A DNA stretch of 8,562 bases from CAZYWA01 sp964650975 [NCBI: uncultured bacterium] (GCA_964650975.1 CAZYWA010000345.1:1-8562); one strand, 5' to 3'. Positions 1 through 7,447 are shown, counted from the stretch's first letter. Notes: generated from the sequence alone by a model not told the origin. A program made the numbers and translations.

Positions 1-1192
1 TCCGGCCGTTGAGGGTCTTCTGATGGGAGAAATCCTCGAAGAAGGTGTGCTTCAGGTCCGCGCCGAACGTGATCCGTTGGTCGGCGCTCACGTGGCCGTC
101 GGCGAGCACCGAGCCTCCGAAGCGCCATTCGTTCAGATCGTTCTTGGTCCCGCCGCTGTCGCGGAAGAACACCTTCTGCTCCCAGGCGTCGCCGAAGCCT
201 GTCGTGCGCACCGTCCACGTCGAAGCGGGATGGAGCGTGTACGCCGCTTCCACGTAGTCACTCTGCTGGCTCGTCGTCTCGTCGGGTAACGCCAGACGAT
301 CGAGGTTGTACTGCTGCAGCGCCCGGAGGCTCAGCTCGAAGCCGCCGGTCTCGCCGTGCGCGTAGGCTTCGAAGCTCGGATCCATCTCGTAGTTTTCGGT
401 CTTGGGGCGGTAGGGGAGGTCGAGGACTCCGTCGCCGTTGGTGTCGATCGAGCCGGAGCCGTCGGGACGCGTGAGGAACTCCTGGTACCCGGCCTCGGTC
501 CCCCGCGATTGGTAGTACTTGACGGACGCGAACACGTTGGCGTCCGCAGCTGGGACACCACCGCCCTCGGCGTAGCCGTGGACGGTGTCGCGGTTCCCCA
601 GCGCAACGCCGGCTTCGGCGCCCTGGTACGTGGTTCCGTCCTCGGTGACGATGTTGATCACGCCGAGCAGAGCGCCGCTGCCCCAGAGCGGCGACCCAGG
701 GCCCTTGAGCACCTCGATCCGCCGCACGTTCTCGAGGGTCATCGGGAAGATGTGGTTCGGGTTGACCCCGAGGTTCATGAAGCTGGTGATGTTGTGACCG
801 TTCATCAGGATCACGAAGTGGCTGTTGTTGTCGGTGACGATGCCGCGCGAGCCGATGACGCTCGAGTTGCCGAACTGGACGTCGGCGTAGCCGGGCACCA
901 GCCGGAGCACGTCGTAGAGGGTTCGCAAGCCCAGCTGCTCGATGTCGTCCTTCGTGAAGACCGTGACGACCGAGGGTGCCTCGGCGACCGTCTGCTCGCG
1001 CCGCGACGCGACGTCCATCACCGCCGCGCTAGGCGAAGGGAAGAGCTGCTCCAGCAGCTTGTCGTTGCCGCTATCGCCGTCGCCGGCGAGCGCGCGCGTT
1101 GGTTCACCGGCGCCGGCGAAGACCGCGAGCGCGATCAGGACGATCGGCGCGGCGCGCGGGTGTCTGGCGAAGGGTGTGCGTGAGCCTGCCAT
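1..1192 (-). CDS. TonB-dependent receptor, N-terminal part (plug domain and start of barrel), cut by window edge
   Basis: Outer-membrane receptor that would import a ligand using energy passed from TonB-ExbBD; the ligand cannot be told from this part. Reading from ATG at 1192, 397 codons are open to the left edge with no stop. Residues 1-36 look like a signal peptide: basic start, hydrophobic stretch IVLIALAVFAGAG, likely cleavage after ALA36. Residues about 60-185 are a typical plug domain, including APSVVTVFTKDDIEQLG, RTLYDVLRLVPGY, the VRRIEVLKGPGSPLWGSGAL signature at 156-175 and GVINIVT at 177-183. No STN signalling domain precedes the plug. From about 195 on, alternating polar/aromatic strands begin the barrel. 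An acidic loop, DTNGDGVLD (250-258), resembles a calcium-binding loop. The ATG has only a weak G-rich upstream sequence (GGGGGGCGG), but it is the start that gives the signal peptide. The gene lies 131 bp behind the secreted protein gene and may have its own promoter. Confidence 0.93.
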   Translation of the reverse strand, partial: MAGSRTPFARHPRAAPIVLIALAVFAGAGEPTRALAGDGDSGNDKLLEQLFPSPSAAVMDVASRREQTVAEAPSVVTVFTKDDIEQLGLRTLYDVLRLVPGYADVQFGNSSVIGSRGIVTDNNSHFVILMNGHNITSFMNLGVNPNHIFPMTLENVRRIEVLKGPGSPLWGSGALLGVINIVTEDGTTYQGAEAGVALGNRDTVHGYAEGGGVPAADANVFASVKYYQSRGTEAGYQEFLTRPDGSGSIDTNGDGVLDLPYRPKTENYEMDPSFEAYAHGETGGFELSLRALQQYNLDRLALPDETTSQQSDYVEAAYTLHPASTWTVRTTGFGDAWEQKVFFRDSGGTKNDLNEWRFGGSVLADGHVSADQRITFGADLKHTFFEDFSHQKTLNGR

Positions 1193-1240
1193 CGACCGCC
1201 CCCCGCGTGCCGCCCGAAGGCACGTTTTCCGCGAGGGCGA

Positions 1241-1269
1241 ACGATAAGTAGTTTTAGTGTGCGGCGCAA
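1241..1269 (-). promoter_or_regulatory. Possible sigma-70-type promoter for the TonB-dependent receptor
   Basis: On the minus strand a TTGCGC box (1264-1269) is followed after exactly 17 bp by TATCGT (1241-1246). The spacer is locally AT-rich (CACTAAAACTACT) within a very GC-rich gap. A start about 7 bases on would leave a leader of roughly 40 nt before ATG 1192. Both boxes match the consensus only partly, so this is a weak inference. Confidence 0.3.
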
Positions 1270-1278
1270 TGGATTTCA

Positions 1279-1293
1279 CGCGCCGCAGGCGCG
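1279..1293. repeat. GC palindrome CGCGCC-GCA-GGCGCG, copy A
   Basis: A perfect 6-bp inverted repeat with a 3-base loop, in the gap after the stop codon of the secreted protein gene (1324) and before the receptor start. The same 15 bases recur at 7764-7778 in the other large intergenic region. There is no T-run on either side, so it is not a standard intrinsic terminator, although it could mark a transcript end. Confidence 0.7.
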
Positions 1294-1323
1294 AAAGGCG
1301 TCAAAGCTCGAGGGCGTGGCGGG

Positions 1324-2685
1324 TCAGTCCGCGTCGCTCAAGAGGCCGTGATAACGGCCCAGCCAGTAGGCGATGAGGTAATCGTCGCCCGAATACTCCC
1401 ACGTCGGATCGTCCGCGCTCTGGCACACGTTCGCGGGGTTGTTGTCCCACATGAAGCCGACGGTGCAGCGCTGGCCGGCGGGGAAGGGCGTCGTGGACAT
1501 CGGTCCGATCGTGTCCCAGCTCTGGCCGAGCAGCTGCGCGATGATCGGGCCCAGGAAGTTGAGCAGGTCGACCGCCGGGTCCGGCGTGTAGGCGCCCTGC
1601 TCGGGCTGGATCTCGAGACGGGGCGGCTCGGGAACGGCGGCGAGCACGGTCTTGTCGGCGTCGACGTCGGCTTGCGTGTAAGGCGCGGCGCCGCCGCCCC
1701 AGGCGACGAAGTCGAAGAAGCTCTGCTGCGTGCCGGCGACCCACCGGTAGAGCTGCTGCCCGGTCACCAGCTGGTCGAAGCTCAGGTTGACGGTGTCCGT
1801 GTGCAGGATCATGTCCTGGAGCGTGTGTCCCAGGTTGTACGCGAAGTACTGGAAGTAGCGGTTGAAGGGAGCCCAGGCGCTGAAGAAGTACGAGAGCAGC
1901 TCGCGCTGGTAGACGCTCTGCATCTCGTCCGCCCAGTGACCGCCCACCACTCGCGCCGCCACCTCGTGGAACGCGATCCGCTCGTTGCCCACGATGTCCG
2001 CGGCGGTGTCGCTGGGAACTCCGTTCGGCAAGACGATCGTGTAGTTGTCGTTCACCAGCGTGGTCATGGTGCGGTCCACGGCGCCCTGGATCTGGTCGCG
2101 CATCGGCTGGTCGGCGGGCTCGTCGACCAGGAAGTCCCACGCGTAGAGCATTCCGTAGAACCAGCCGATGTAGGTGTCGGAGCTGGTGTTGCCGAGCCAG
2201 TAGCTGCCCGCGTACGGTCCGTCGGTGATCAGGTGGCAGTTGTTGGCCTCGGTGCAGGTGTTGCCCACGTACGCCGCCCACGGGCCCTCGAAGGGCACCA
2301 CGGCGCGGCCGATGAAGCCGGGCTTGCCGGTGGTCGACTCGGACGCGAGCAGGCACTCGAGGCCGCGGAACGCGTTCTGCTTGGCGTCGCGATCGCCGGT
2401 CAGGTGCCAGCGCAGCGCCTCGGCCGCGACGTATGGGCCGGTCCAGCTGGTGGCGTCGCCGATGTCCTCGTAGCGGATCGGCGTGGTCTGGCTCGCGTCG
2501 CTCCACACCACTTCCACGCGGCACCCGAACGCGGGCCCGTGGCGATCCTGCCAGTTGGCGCTGTAGGCGAGCGCCTTGTCGAGAAGCGGCCCGGCCGCGG
2601 CGTCGCGCGCGGGCAGCGCCACGACCGAGACGAGCGCCGTGAGCACGGCGCAGGAGAGCGAGGCGGACAGGGATCGAGTGCGCAT
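1324..2685 (-). CDS. Secreted cysteine-rich protein of unknown function, possible alpha/alpha-toroid fold
   Basis: I do not recognise a named family with certainty. From ATG 2685 the product is 453 aa with a clear Sec signal peptide: MRTR, a hydrophobic stretch LSCAVLTALVSVVALPA, and likely cleavage near DAAA|G (about residue 31). The mature part has six cysteines: 55, 111, 144, 150, 407 and 421. The closely spaced pairs 144/150 and 407/421 suggest disulfides outside the cytoplasm. The segment around 80-127 (SWTGPYVAAEALRWHLTGD, then TTGKPGFIGRA) has the helix-pair pattern of six-hairpin glycosidase-like toroid proteins, and the rest is mostly helical and rich in Trp/Tyr. A GTG at 2775 would add 30 residues before the signal peptide and is less likely. 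No Shine-Dalgarno is visible before 2685, where the sequence is pyrimidine-rich. Substrate and activity are unknown; a role in polysaccharide handling is only a guess from the fold. Confidence 0.8.
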   Translation of the reverse strand: MRTRSLSASLSCAVLTALVSVVALPARDAAAGPLLDKALAYSANWQDRHGPAFGCRVEVVWSDASQTTPIRYEDIGDATSWTGPYVAAEALRWHLTGDRDAKQNAFRGLECLLASESTTGKPGFIGRAVVPFEGPWAAYVGNTCTEANNCHLITDGPYAGSYWLGNTSSDTYIGWFYGMLYAWDFLVDEPADQPMRDQIQGAVDRTMTTLVNDNYTIVLPNGVPSDTAADIVGNERIAFHEVAARVVGGHWADEMQSVYQRELLSYFFSAWAPFNRYFQYFAYNLGHTLQDMILHTDTVNLSFDQLVTGQQLYRWVAGTQQSFFDFVAWGGGAAPYTQADVDADKTVLAAVPEPPRLEIQPEQGAYTPDPAVDLLNFLGPIIAQLLGQSWDTIGPMSTTPFPAGQRCTVGFMWDNNPANVCQSADDPTWEYSGDDYLIAYWLGRYHGLLSDAD

Positions 2686-2744
2686 GGAAGGTCTCGCTGG
2701 GCTGGAGGAAGCGTGCGCGCGCTCGTGCGCGAACACGTCTCTCG

Positions 2745-2750
2745 ATGATA
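2745..2750 (-). promoter_or_regulatory. Possible -10 box for the secreted protein gene
   Basis: TATCAT on the minus strand matches TATAAT at five of six bases and sits in the 129-bp gap after the S9 peptidase. It would give a leader of about 50 nt before ATG 2685. I see no convincing -35 box at 16-18 bp, so confidence is low. Confidence 0.28.
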
Positions 2751-2814
2751 CAGGAGCGGTCGCGCGCCGCGCCACGGGCCGGGCGTGACCGGGCGGGCCT
2801 GGCTCCGACGATCG

Positions 2815-4767
2815 TCAGACGGTCAAGTACTTCTGCAGGAATGCCAGCATCGTGACGTAGAGGTCGAAGCGATTGGCCTCCTGCCGGAAGCCGTGCCCTT
2901 CGGAGTCCTTGACCAGCCATTCGTAAGGCTTGTGAGCCTGCTCGAGGGCGTCCCGCAGATGCTCCGCGTTGCCGAATCTGACGCGCACGTCGTCACGACC
3001 GTGTGCGATCAGGATCGGGACCTGGATCTTGTCGACGTTGTAAACCGCCGAATTGGCCTCGAGCTCCTTCTCGTCGTTGCCGTGGATCTTCGCGAGGTAG
3101 GCCTCTCCGAGATCGGAGTTGGCCGCGTCGGTACGGTGTACGTGGAACGGGAGATCGGAGACTCCCGCGTAATCGATCGCGCAGCGATAGAGCGTGGGCT
3201 CCCGCACCACACCCATGAGCGCCGCATAGCCGCCGTAGCTCCCGCCGTAGATCGCGAGCCGCTTGGGATCGGCGTAGCCCTCGGAGATCGCCCATCGGGT
3301 CGCGTCGGTGACGTCGTCCTGCATCGCGCGCCCCCACTGGCGCCACCCCGCTTCCTCGAACCTCCGGCCGTAGCCGCCCGAGCCTCGGAAATTCACCTGC
3401 ACGACGGCGAATCCGCGGCTGGCCAGGAACTGCGCCTCCGGGTCGAAGCTCCACGAGTCGCGGACCATCGGCCCGCCGTGGACCCGTACGACGGTCGGGA
3501 CGTTCTTCTGCGGGCCGTGTGGAGGCAACGTCAGGTAACCGTGGAGCGGGAGCCCATCACGGGCCTTCAGCGCGAAGGGCTTCATCTCTGCCATCTGCTT
3601 CGGATCGATCCAGGAACGCGCGTTCGCGAGAAATCGGATCTTGCGAGTGGCGACGTCCACTTCATAGAACGAGCCCGGGTTCCGGTCGCTCGACACCTTG
3701 AAGACGCCGCGAGTCTTGTCGCGGGTGAGGCTCACGTCCTGGACGGTCTCCCCCGGAAATCCGTGGCTCAGATCGGCGTAGAGCTTCATGAGCGCCGAGT
3801 CCTTGTCGATGATCTCGAGCTCGGGCTTCTCGGGCTGGTACCAAGCGCCGGCCACCTCGTCGTCGTCCATGACCAGTTCGCTCAGATCGACGGTGGGATC
3901 GCGCGACAGCGCGCGGCTCTTACCGGTGGTGAGATCGAGGCGGTAGACCCCGATCTTTCCCGTTTCCAGATTGGACACCACGTCGAGCGTCTTGGACGCT
4001 GGGTCGAGGTGGATCGGCTCGACCTGTCCCTCCGCCTCGACGGGGTAGCGGAGCTTCTGCCAATCCTGACCCTTTCCCAGGCGGTAGTAGACCTGGCTCT
4101 TGAGCGGGTCGTCGGCGTCCGGCTCGAGGGCGACGTTGACCTGTCCGTCCTGGTCGGCGCCGAAGACGCCGCGTGCCATCGGTGGATAGGCCAGCATGGT
4201 CTCGTTGCCGGTGTTCACATCGACCTTGACGGCCATCGGCCGGCCTCGGTCCCGATAGTCGTACTCGGCCATCACCACGTGGTCCGGATCGTTCGGCAAG
4301 GTGCGCACGAACTCGTAGTGCGCGGGATGTCCCGGCGAGAAATCGGAGAAATGCTTGCCGTCGTAGTCGACGAAAAAGAGCTGCACGTCGGTGTCGCGCC
4401 CGTCGAGGTAGCCGTAGCGCTTGCCGGCCGCGAGCACCAGCCGTTGGTCGCTTACCCACTTGATCCACAGCACGTGGCGTTCGTCGCCGATGTCACCGAC
4501 GAAGATCGGCTTGCTCAGATCCGACGCCAGCACGGCGAACGCGTTGCGGCCGTTCTTGGGGAAGATCGCCGCCAGATACCGGCCTTCGGGGGAGATGACG
4601 ATCTGGCTGTACTCGGCATCCTTGAAGAAGCTCTCGACGGGGATCTGCCCCCGATCGGCCTCTTCCAGCCTCTTCGAGACGTCCGGGGCGAGATCCGCCT
4701 TTTGGAAGCCGCAGGCCGCCAGCAGCACCGTTCCCACCGCGCAACAGAGCCAGTTGCGGATGTGCAT
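2815..4767 (-). CDS. S9 family (prolyl oligopeptidase-type) serine peptidase, probable lipoprotein
   Basis: A 650-aa peptidase of the acylaminoacyl-peptidase/dipeptidyl-peptidase class, which cleaves short peptides inside a beta-propeller-capped chamber. Residues 1-19 end in a lipobox, LLAAC with Cys19, so the protein is probably anchored in the periplasm or outer membrane. Residues about 40-390 show repeated propeller-like strands (ISPEGRYLAAIF, VSDQRLVLAAG). Residues about 395-650 are the alpha/beta-hydrolase domain with VRVHGGP (427-433), the nucleophile elbow YGGSYGGYAAL (Ser510), HGRDDVRV (catalytic Asp593) and SEGHGF (catalytic His625). All triad residues are present and the length is normal for the family. 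Start ATG 4767 is supported by GGAGG five bases upstream (4773-4777) and by the lipobox position. It lies 84 bp behind the SDR gene on the same strand, with no T-tailed terminator between, so cotranscription is possible. Confidence 0.95.
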   Translation of the reverse strand: MHIRNWLCCAVGTVLLAACGFQKADLAPDVSKRLEEADRGQIPVESFFKDAEYSQIVISPEGRYLAAIFPKNGRNAFAVLASDLSKPIFVGDIGDERHVLWIKWVSDQRLVLAAGKRYGYLDGRDTDVQLFFVDYDGKHFSDFSPGHPAHYEFVRTLPNDPDHVVMAEYDYRDRGRPMAVKVDVNTGNETMLAYPPMARGVFGADQDGQVNVALEPDADDPLKSQVYYRLGKGQDWQKLRYPVEAEGQVEPIHLDPASKTLDVVSNLETGKIGVYRLDLTTGKSRALSRDPTVDLSELVMDDDEVAGAWYQPEKPELEIIDKDSALMKLYADLSHGFPGETVQDVSLTRDKTRGVFKVSSDRNPGSFYEVDVATRKIRFLANARSWIDPKQMAEMKPFALKARDGLPLHGYLTLPPHGPQKNVPTVVRVHGGPMVRDSWSFDPEAQFLASRGFAVVQVNFRGSGGYGRRFEEAGWRQWGRAMQDDVTDATRWAISEGYADPKRLAIYGGSYGGYAALMGVVREPTLYRCAIDYAGVSDLPFHVHRTDAANSDLGEAYLAKIHGNDEKELEANSAVYNVDKIQVPILIAHGRDDVRVRFGNAEHLRDALEQAHKPYEWLVKDSEGHGFRQEANRFDLYVTMLAFLQKYLTV

Positions 4768-4851
4768 CGACGCCTCCGGATTGGGCCACGAGCCCGTGGA
4801 ATTCGGGCTGACGCTATCGTGTCCGGGGCCCGGGCTTCCAGCGAACTCCGC

Positions 4852-5649
4852 TCACTTCGCCGTGAGGCCGCCGTCGACCGGTAGGACCACCCCGGTCAGG
4901 TAGGAGCCGGCGCGCGAGGCGAGGAAGAGCGACGCTCCGGCGACGTCGTCGGGGCGGCCGATGCGCCCCAGCGGGACGTGCTGCGCGACCATGCCGCGGC
5001 TCTCCGGGTTGTCGAGCACGAACGCCATCATGTTGCTGTCGAACGGGCCGGGAGCCAGAGCGTTCACGGTGACGTGCTCGCCGGCGAGCCGGATCGCGAG
5101 ATGGCGGGTGAGCATGTGCACCGCCGCCTTGCTCGCAGAGTAGGCGAAGGTCTCGTGGACCGGCGTCGAGATGCCGTCCACCGAGCCCACGTTGATGACG
5201 CGCGCCGGATCGTCGGCGGTGGCGGCGACGCGCAAGAGCGGCAGGAACCGCACCGTGAGCGAGAACACCGCCTTCACGTTGACGGCGAGGAGCTTGTCGA
5301 ACGCGGCCTCGGGGTACTGCTCGAGCGGCGCGCCCCAGGTGGCGCCAGCGTTGTTGACCAGCACGTGGAGCGCGCTCTCGCGCTCGCCGATCGCGGCCAC
5401 CAGCGCCTCGGCGCCTTCGGCGGTCGCGACGTCGGCGGGAATCGCCACGCAGGTGCCGTGCTCGGAGAGTCGCTTCGCGGCCGCCTCGCACGCCAGCTTC
5501 TTGCGCGCGGTGATGTAGACGGTGGCACCTGCCGACAGGAATCCCTGCGCGATCATGTAGCCGATCCCGCGCGAGCCGCCGGTCACGAGCACCCTCCTGC
5601 CGCGCACCGAGAAGAGCGTTGCCGGATCGCCGGCCGGATCTGCCGCCAT
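4852..5649 (-). CDS. Short-chain dehydrogenase/reductase, RhlG/FabG-like
   Basis: A 265-aa classical SDR, a cytoplasmic NAD(P)-dependent oxidoreductase. The cofactor motif TGGSRGIG is at 23-30, Asp73 is in PADV, NNAG is at 99-102, the catalytic Asn124 is in AVNVK, Ser156 is in NVGS, and the Tyr170/Lys174 pair is in YSASK. Arg27 and the Arg49-Lys50-Lys51 cluster after the second strand suggest NADPH preference. From memory, several segments read like Pseudomonas RhlG, a beta-ketoacyl reductase-like SDR: IGYMIAQGFLSAGATV, NNAGATWGAPLEQYP, and LPLLR followed by DDPARVINVGSV. It therefore probably reduces a ketone or ketoacyl compound; the real substrate is unknown. Start ATG 5649 is supported by GGAGG five bases upstream (5655-5659), located in the 12-bp gap behind the DUF5519-like gene. 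Tight spacing points to an operon with that gene and the S41 peptidase. Confidence 0.94.
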   Translation of the reverse strand: MAADPAGDPATLFSVRGRRVLVTGGSRGIGYMIAQGFLSAGATVYITARKKLACEAAAKRLSEHGTCVAIPADVATAEGAEALVAAIGERESALHVLVNNAGATWGAPLEQYPEAAFDKLLAVNVKAVFSLTVRFLPLLRVAATADDPARVINVGSVDGISTPVHETFAYSASKAAVHMLTRHLAIRLAGEHVTVNALAPGPFDSNMMAFVLDNPESRGMVAQHVPLGRIGRPDDVAGASLFLASRAGSYLTGVVLPVDGGLTAK

Positions 5650-5661
5650 GGTTTCCTCCCG

Positions 5662-5952
5662 TCAGACGTGTTCGACGTTCTCGACGTGGTCGCCGAGACC
5701 GGCGCGGAGCAGCGCGGCGGCGAACCGAGCGTCGCCGGCGCTGGTCAGGGTCACTTCCAGCCAGTCCGAGGTGCCGGAGCGCAGCTTCACGCGCCGATCG
5801 CCGCGCAACTCCTCGTGCCGCGCCGCGATGAGCTTCCGGCCGACCCGCAGATCGACCGAGCCGCTGGCGTGGTGATGCGCGATTTCCTGGGCGCCGAGCC
5901 AGTAGGCCCGAGCGGTGCCGTGACGGGACGCCGCGATCCGCACCCCGGGCAT
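5662..5952 (-). CDS. Small luciferase-domain (DUF5519-like) protein, start uncertain
   Basis: The open frame carries a recognisable small domain: PGVRIAASRHGTARAYWLG, then EIAHHH, SVDLRVGR, RVKLRSGTSDWLEVTL and a C-terminal helix FAAALLRAGL. This matches my memory of the 'luciferase family' domain (PF17648, DUF5519), a small domain of unknown function despite its name. From ATG 5952 the product is 96 aa. That start cuts off a helix (AHRAFAKLATA) that seems to belong to the domain and has no Shine-Dalgarno. A CTG at 6000 overlaps the S41 stop codon (CTGA), has GGTGGGCGGG just upstream and would give 112 aa by translational coupling. A GTG at 6099 would need a 103-bp overlap with S41. The stop at 5662 is 12 bp before the SDR start. 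Family assignment is moderately sure; the function is unknown. Confidence 0.7.
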   Translation of the reverse strand: MPGVRIAASRHGTARAYWLGAQEIAHHHASGSVDLRVGRKLIAARHEELRGDRRVKLRSGTSDWLEVTLTSAGDARFAAALLRAGLGDHVENVEHV

Positions 5953-5996
5953 CGCCGTGGCTAGCTTGGCGAACGCTCGGTGCGCCGAAGCCGCGC

Positions 5997-7361
5997 TCAG
6001 TACCCGCCCACCAGACGCCGCCAGCCGTAGCTCGCCGGCGTTCGCGAATGGCCGCTCTTCGCGAGCGCCCGCGCCTCCGCGGAGGTGGTGACGCCGCACG
6101 ATCCCGTGCGCACGTACGCCAGCGCCTCGGCGAGCGAGCTCTCGTTCGGATCGCCGAGCGCGTGGGTGAGATCGTCACCCGCCGCGCAGGTCGCGGGCAG
6201 CCCGTCGAAGTAATCGCCGGCGCCATCCGCGTTGGTGATCTGGAAGGTCATCGGGTAGAGCACGTCGCTGCACACGTCGAAGCCGTTCTCGCCCACCGGT
6301 TTGCCGAACGTGGTGTCGCCGACGGTGACCACGTCGAGGTAAGGCCTGAGGCCGTTGATCAGGAGCTCGCTCGAGGACGCAGTGCTGTTGGTGGTGATGA
6401 CCAGCAGCCGGCTCAGCCCCAGGGCGCCGTCCACGGTCTTGAAGTCGAAGGTCTGGTTCTGCTTCTGGTGCTGGTCGTTGTAGGTGAGGTTCACGAACGG
6501 CTTACCCGTGACGCTGCTTCCGGCGATCAGCGACGCCAGGTGCTGCGCCACCGAGATCTCGCCGCCGCCGTTGTAACGCTCGTCGAGGATCAGCTCGGTA
6601 GCTCCCGCGGCGGCCAGCTGCGCGAACGCTGCGTCGAGCGCCGCGTTCGAGGTGTCGATGAAGCTGTCGAACGGCAGGTAGCCCACCGTCGAGGTACCCG
6701 CCTTCAGGATCGACAGCGTGCCGACGCTGGGCTGGGTGATGACCGCGGACGTGAGCGTCACCTGGTGCTCGGCCTGCGCGAGGTCGAGATAGGTGAGCGC
6801 GACGTTCACGCCGGGCTGACCGGCGGCGAGCGCGGTCTCGAGCTGGTTCTGCTGGATCAGCGTCGCAACGGAGACTCCGTTGATCGCGGTGATGCGATCG
6901 CCGCGATCGAGACCGGCGTTGGCGGCCGGGCTATCCGGGAACGAGCGCGTCACGTCGATGGCGTCGTTCGTCGATGGGATCTCGATGCCGATCCCGAACC
7001 CCACGTACTGACCGGCGCCGTAGAAGGCCTGGTCGGCCGATTTGGTGGTGATGAAGCTGAAGCGATCGAGCGGCTGGTAGCGAAGCGCGTCGAGCAGCGC
7101 GTCGGGCGAGGGGTAGGCGGAAGGATCGACGTTCGCCGGGAGGTTCTTGTCCCAGAAGTACCAGGACTCCATCGTGGCCAGGATCTGCGCGTTCTCGCCC
7201 GCGACGCTGCAATCGGCCGTCGACGACCCGCCGTGAGAATGCGACGAGCCGCCGCATGCGCCGGCCGTGGTGAGCGCGACGCTCGCCAGCAGCACCAACG
7301 AGATGCGAGCCGGGCGGGACCTCCGCTCGCTCGATCTGGTCACCGGTGCCCGCTGAGCCAT
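5997..7361 (-). CDS. S41 family (C-terminal processing protease-like) peptidase with PDZ domain
   Basis: A 454-aa secreted or lipid-anchored protease of the Ctp/Tsp type, which degrades or trims proteins in the periplasm. Residues 19-36 are a hydrophobic leader ending AGAC-GG; Cys36 is a possible lipid attachment site, although the -3 residue is Ala rather than Leu. Residues 56-110 are the N-terminal helical part. A PDZ domain lies at about 117-200 (YVGFGIGIEI, SPAANAGLDRGDRITAINGV). The protease core has GYLPFDSF (227-234), LILDERYNGGGE (257-268), the nucleophile region TNSTASSSELL and TFGK. Ser329 and Lys354 are 25 residues apart, as in the E. coli Tsp Ser-Lys dyad. Cys51, 364, 392 and 422 could form disulfides, consistent with a periplasmic site. 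ATG 7361 is chosen because it gives the full leader; the upstream CCAGGTC is a weak ribosome site. First gene of a likely operon with the DUF5519-like and SDR genes. Confidence 0.93.
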   Translation of the reverse strand: MAQRAPVTRSSERRSRPARISLVLLASVALTTAGACGGSSHSHGGSSTADCSVAGENAQILATMESWYFWDKNLPANVDPSAYPSPDALLDALRYQPLDRFSFITTKSADQAFYGAGQYVGFGIGIEIPSTNDAIDVTRSFPDSPAANAGLDRGDRITAINGVSVATLIQQNQLETALAAGQPGVNVALTYLDLAQAEHQVTLTSAVITQPSVGTLSILKAGTSTVGYLPFDSFIDTSNAALDAAFAQLAAAGATELILDERYNGGGEISVAQHLASLIAGSSVTGKPFVNLTYNDQHQKQNQTFDFKTVDGALGLSRLLVITTNSTASSSELLINGLRPYLDVVTVGDTTFGKPVGENGFDVCSDVLYPMTFQITNADGAGDYFDGLPATCAAGDDLTHALGDPNESSLAEALAYVRTGSCGVTTSAEARALAKSGHSRTPASYGWRRLVGGY

Positions 7362-7400
7362 GACCTGGAATCTAACATTCCGCGCGTTGCGTTGGGGGGA

Positions 7401-7427
7401 CGCGGTCCAGGAGCTGTGGCCCTCCGG
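7401..7427 (-). repeat. Degenerate copy (copy 0) of the GTCCCT-loop hairpin family
   Basis: On the minus strand this begins CCGGAGGGC, the same nine bases as copy 4, then has CTCCTG where the intact copies have the TCCCTC of the loop. Residual pairing remains (GGCCA with TGG-CC around a bulged A). Its minus orientation continues the alternating order of the intact copies to its right. Confidence 0.4.
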
Positions 7428-7447
7428 GTGAGAAGCCCGAGCGGGAT

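Noticed and set aside
356-1183. Plus-strand open frame of 275 codons
   Set aside because: Antisense to the TonB-dependent receptor plug domain, which is unmistakable on the minus strand.
1348-2748. Plus-strand open frame of 466 codons, and a minus-frame one of 539 codons at 1301-2920
   Set aside because: Both overlap the secreted protein gene in other frames. Their translations are low-complexity Arg/Ala/Gly/Val text without motifs, while the chosen frame has a signal peptide and ordered cysteines.
4791-4809. Inverted repeat AGCCCG/CGGGCT between the SDR and S9 genes as a terminator
   Set aside because: Only 6 bp of stem with a 7-base loop, and no T-run on the minus strand.
2785-4884. Plus-strand open frame of 699 codons
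   Set aside because: It is antisense to the S9 peptidase, which has a complete catalytic triad, lipobox and ribosome site. The plus-strand translation is rich in V/R/D/H repeats typical of antisense reading of GC-rich genes.
4814-6226. Minus-strand frame of 470 codons across the SDR and DUF5519-like genes
   Set aside because: Out of frame with both recognised proteins, and Arg/Ala/Pro-rich without motifs.
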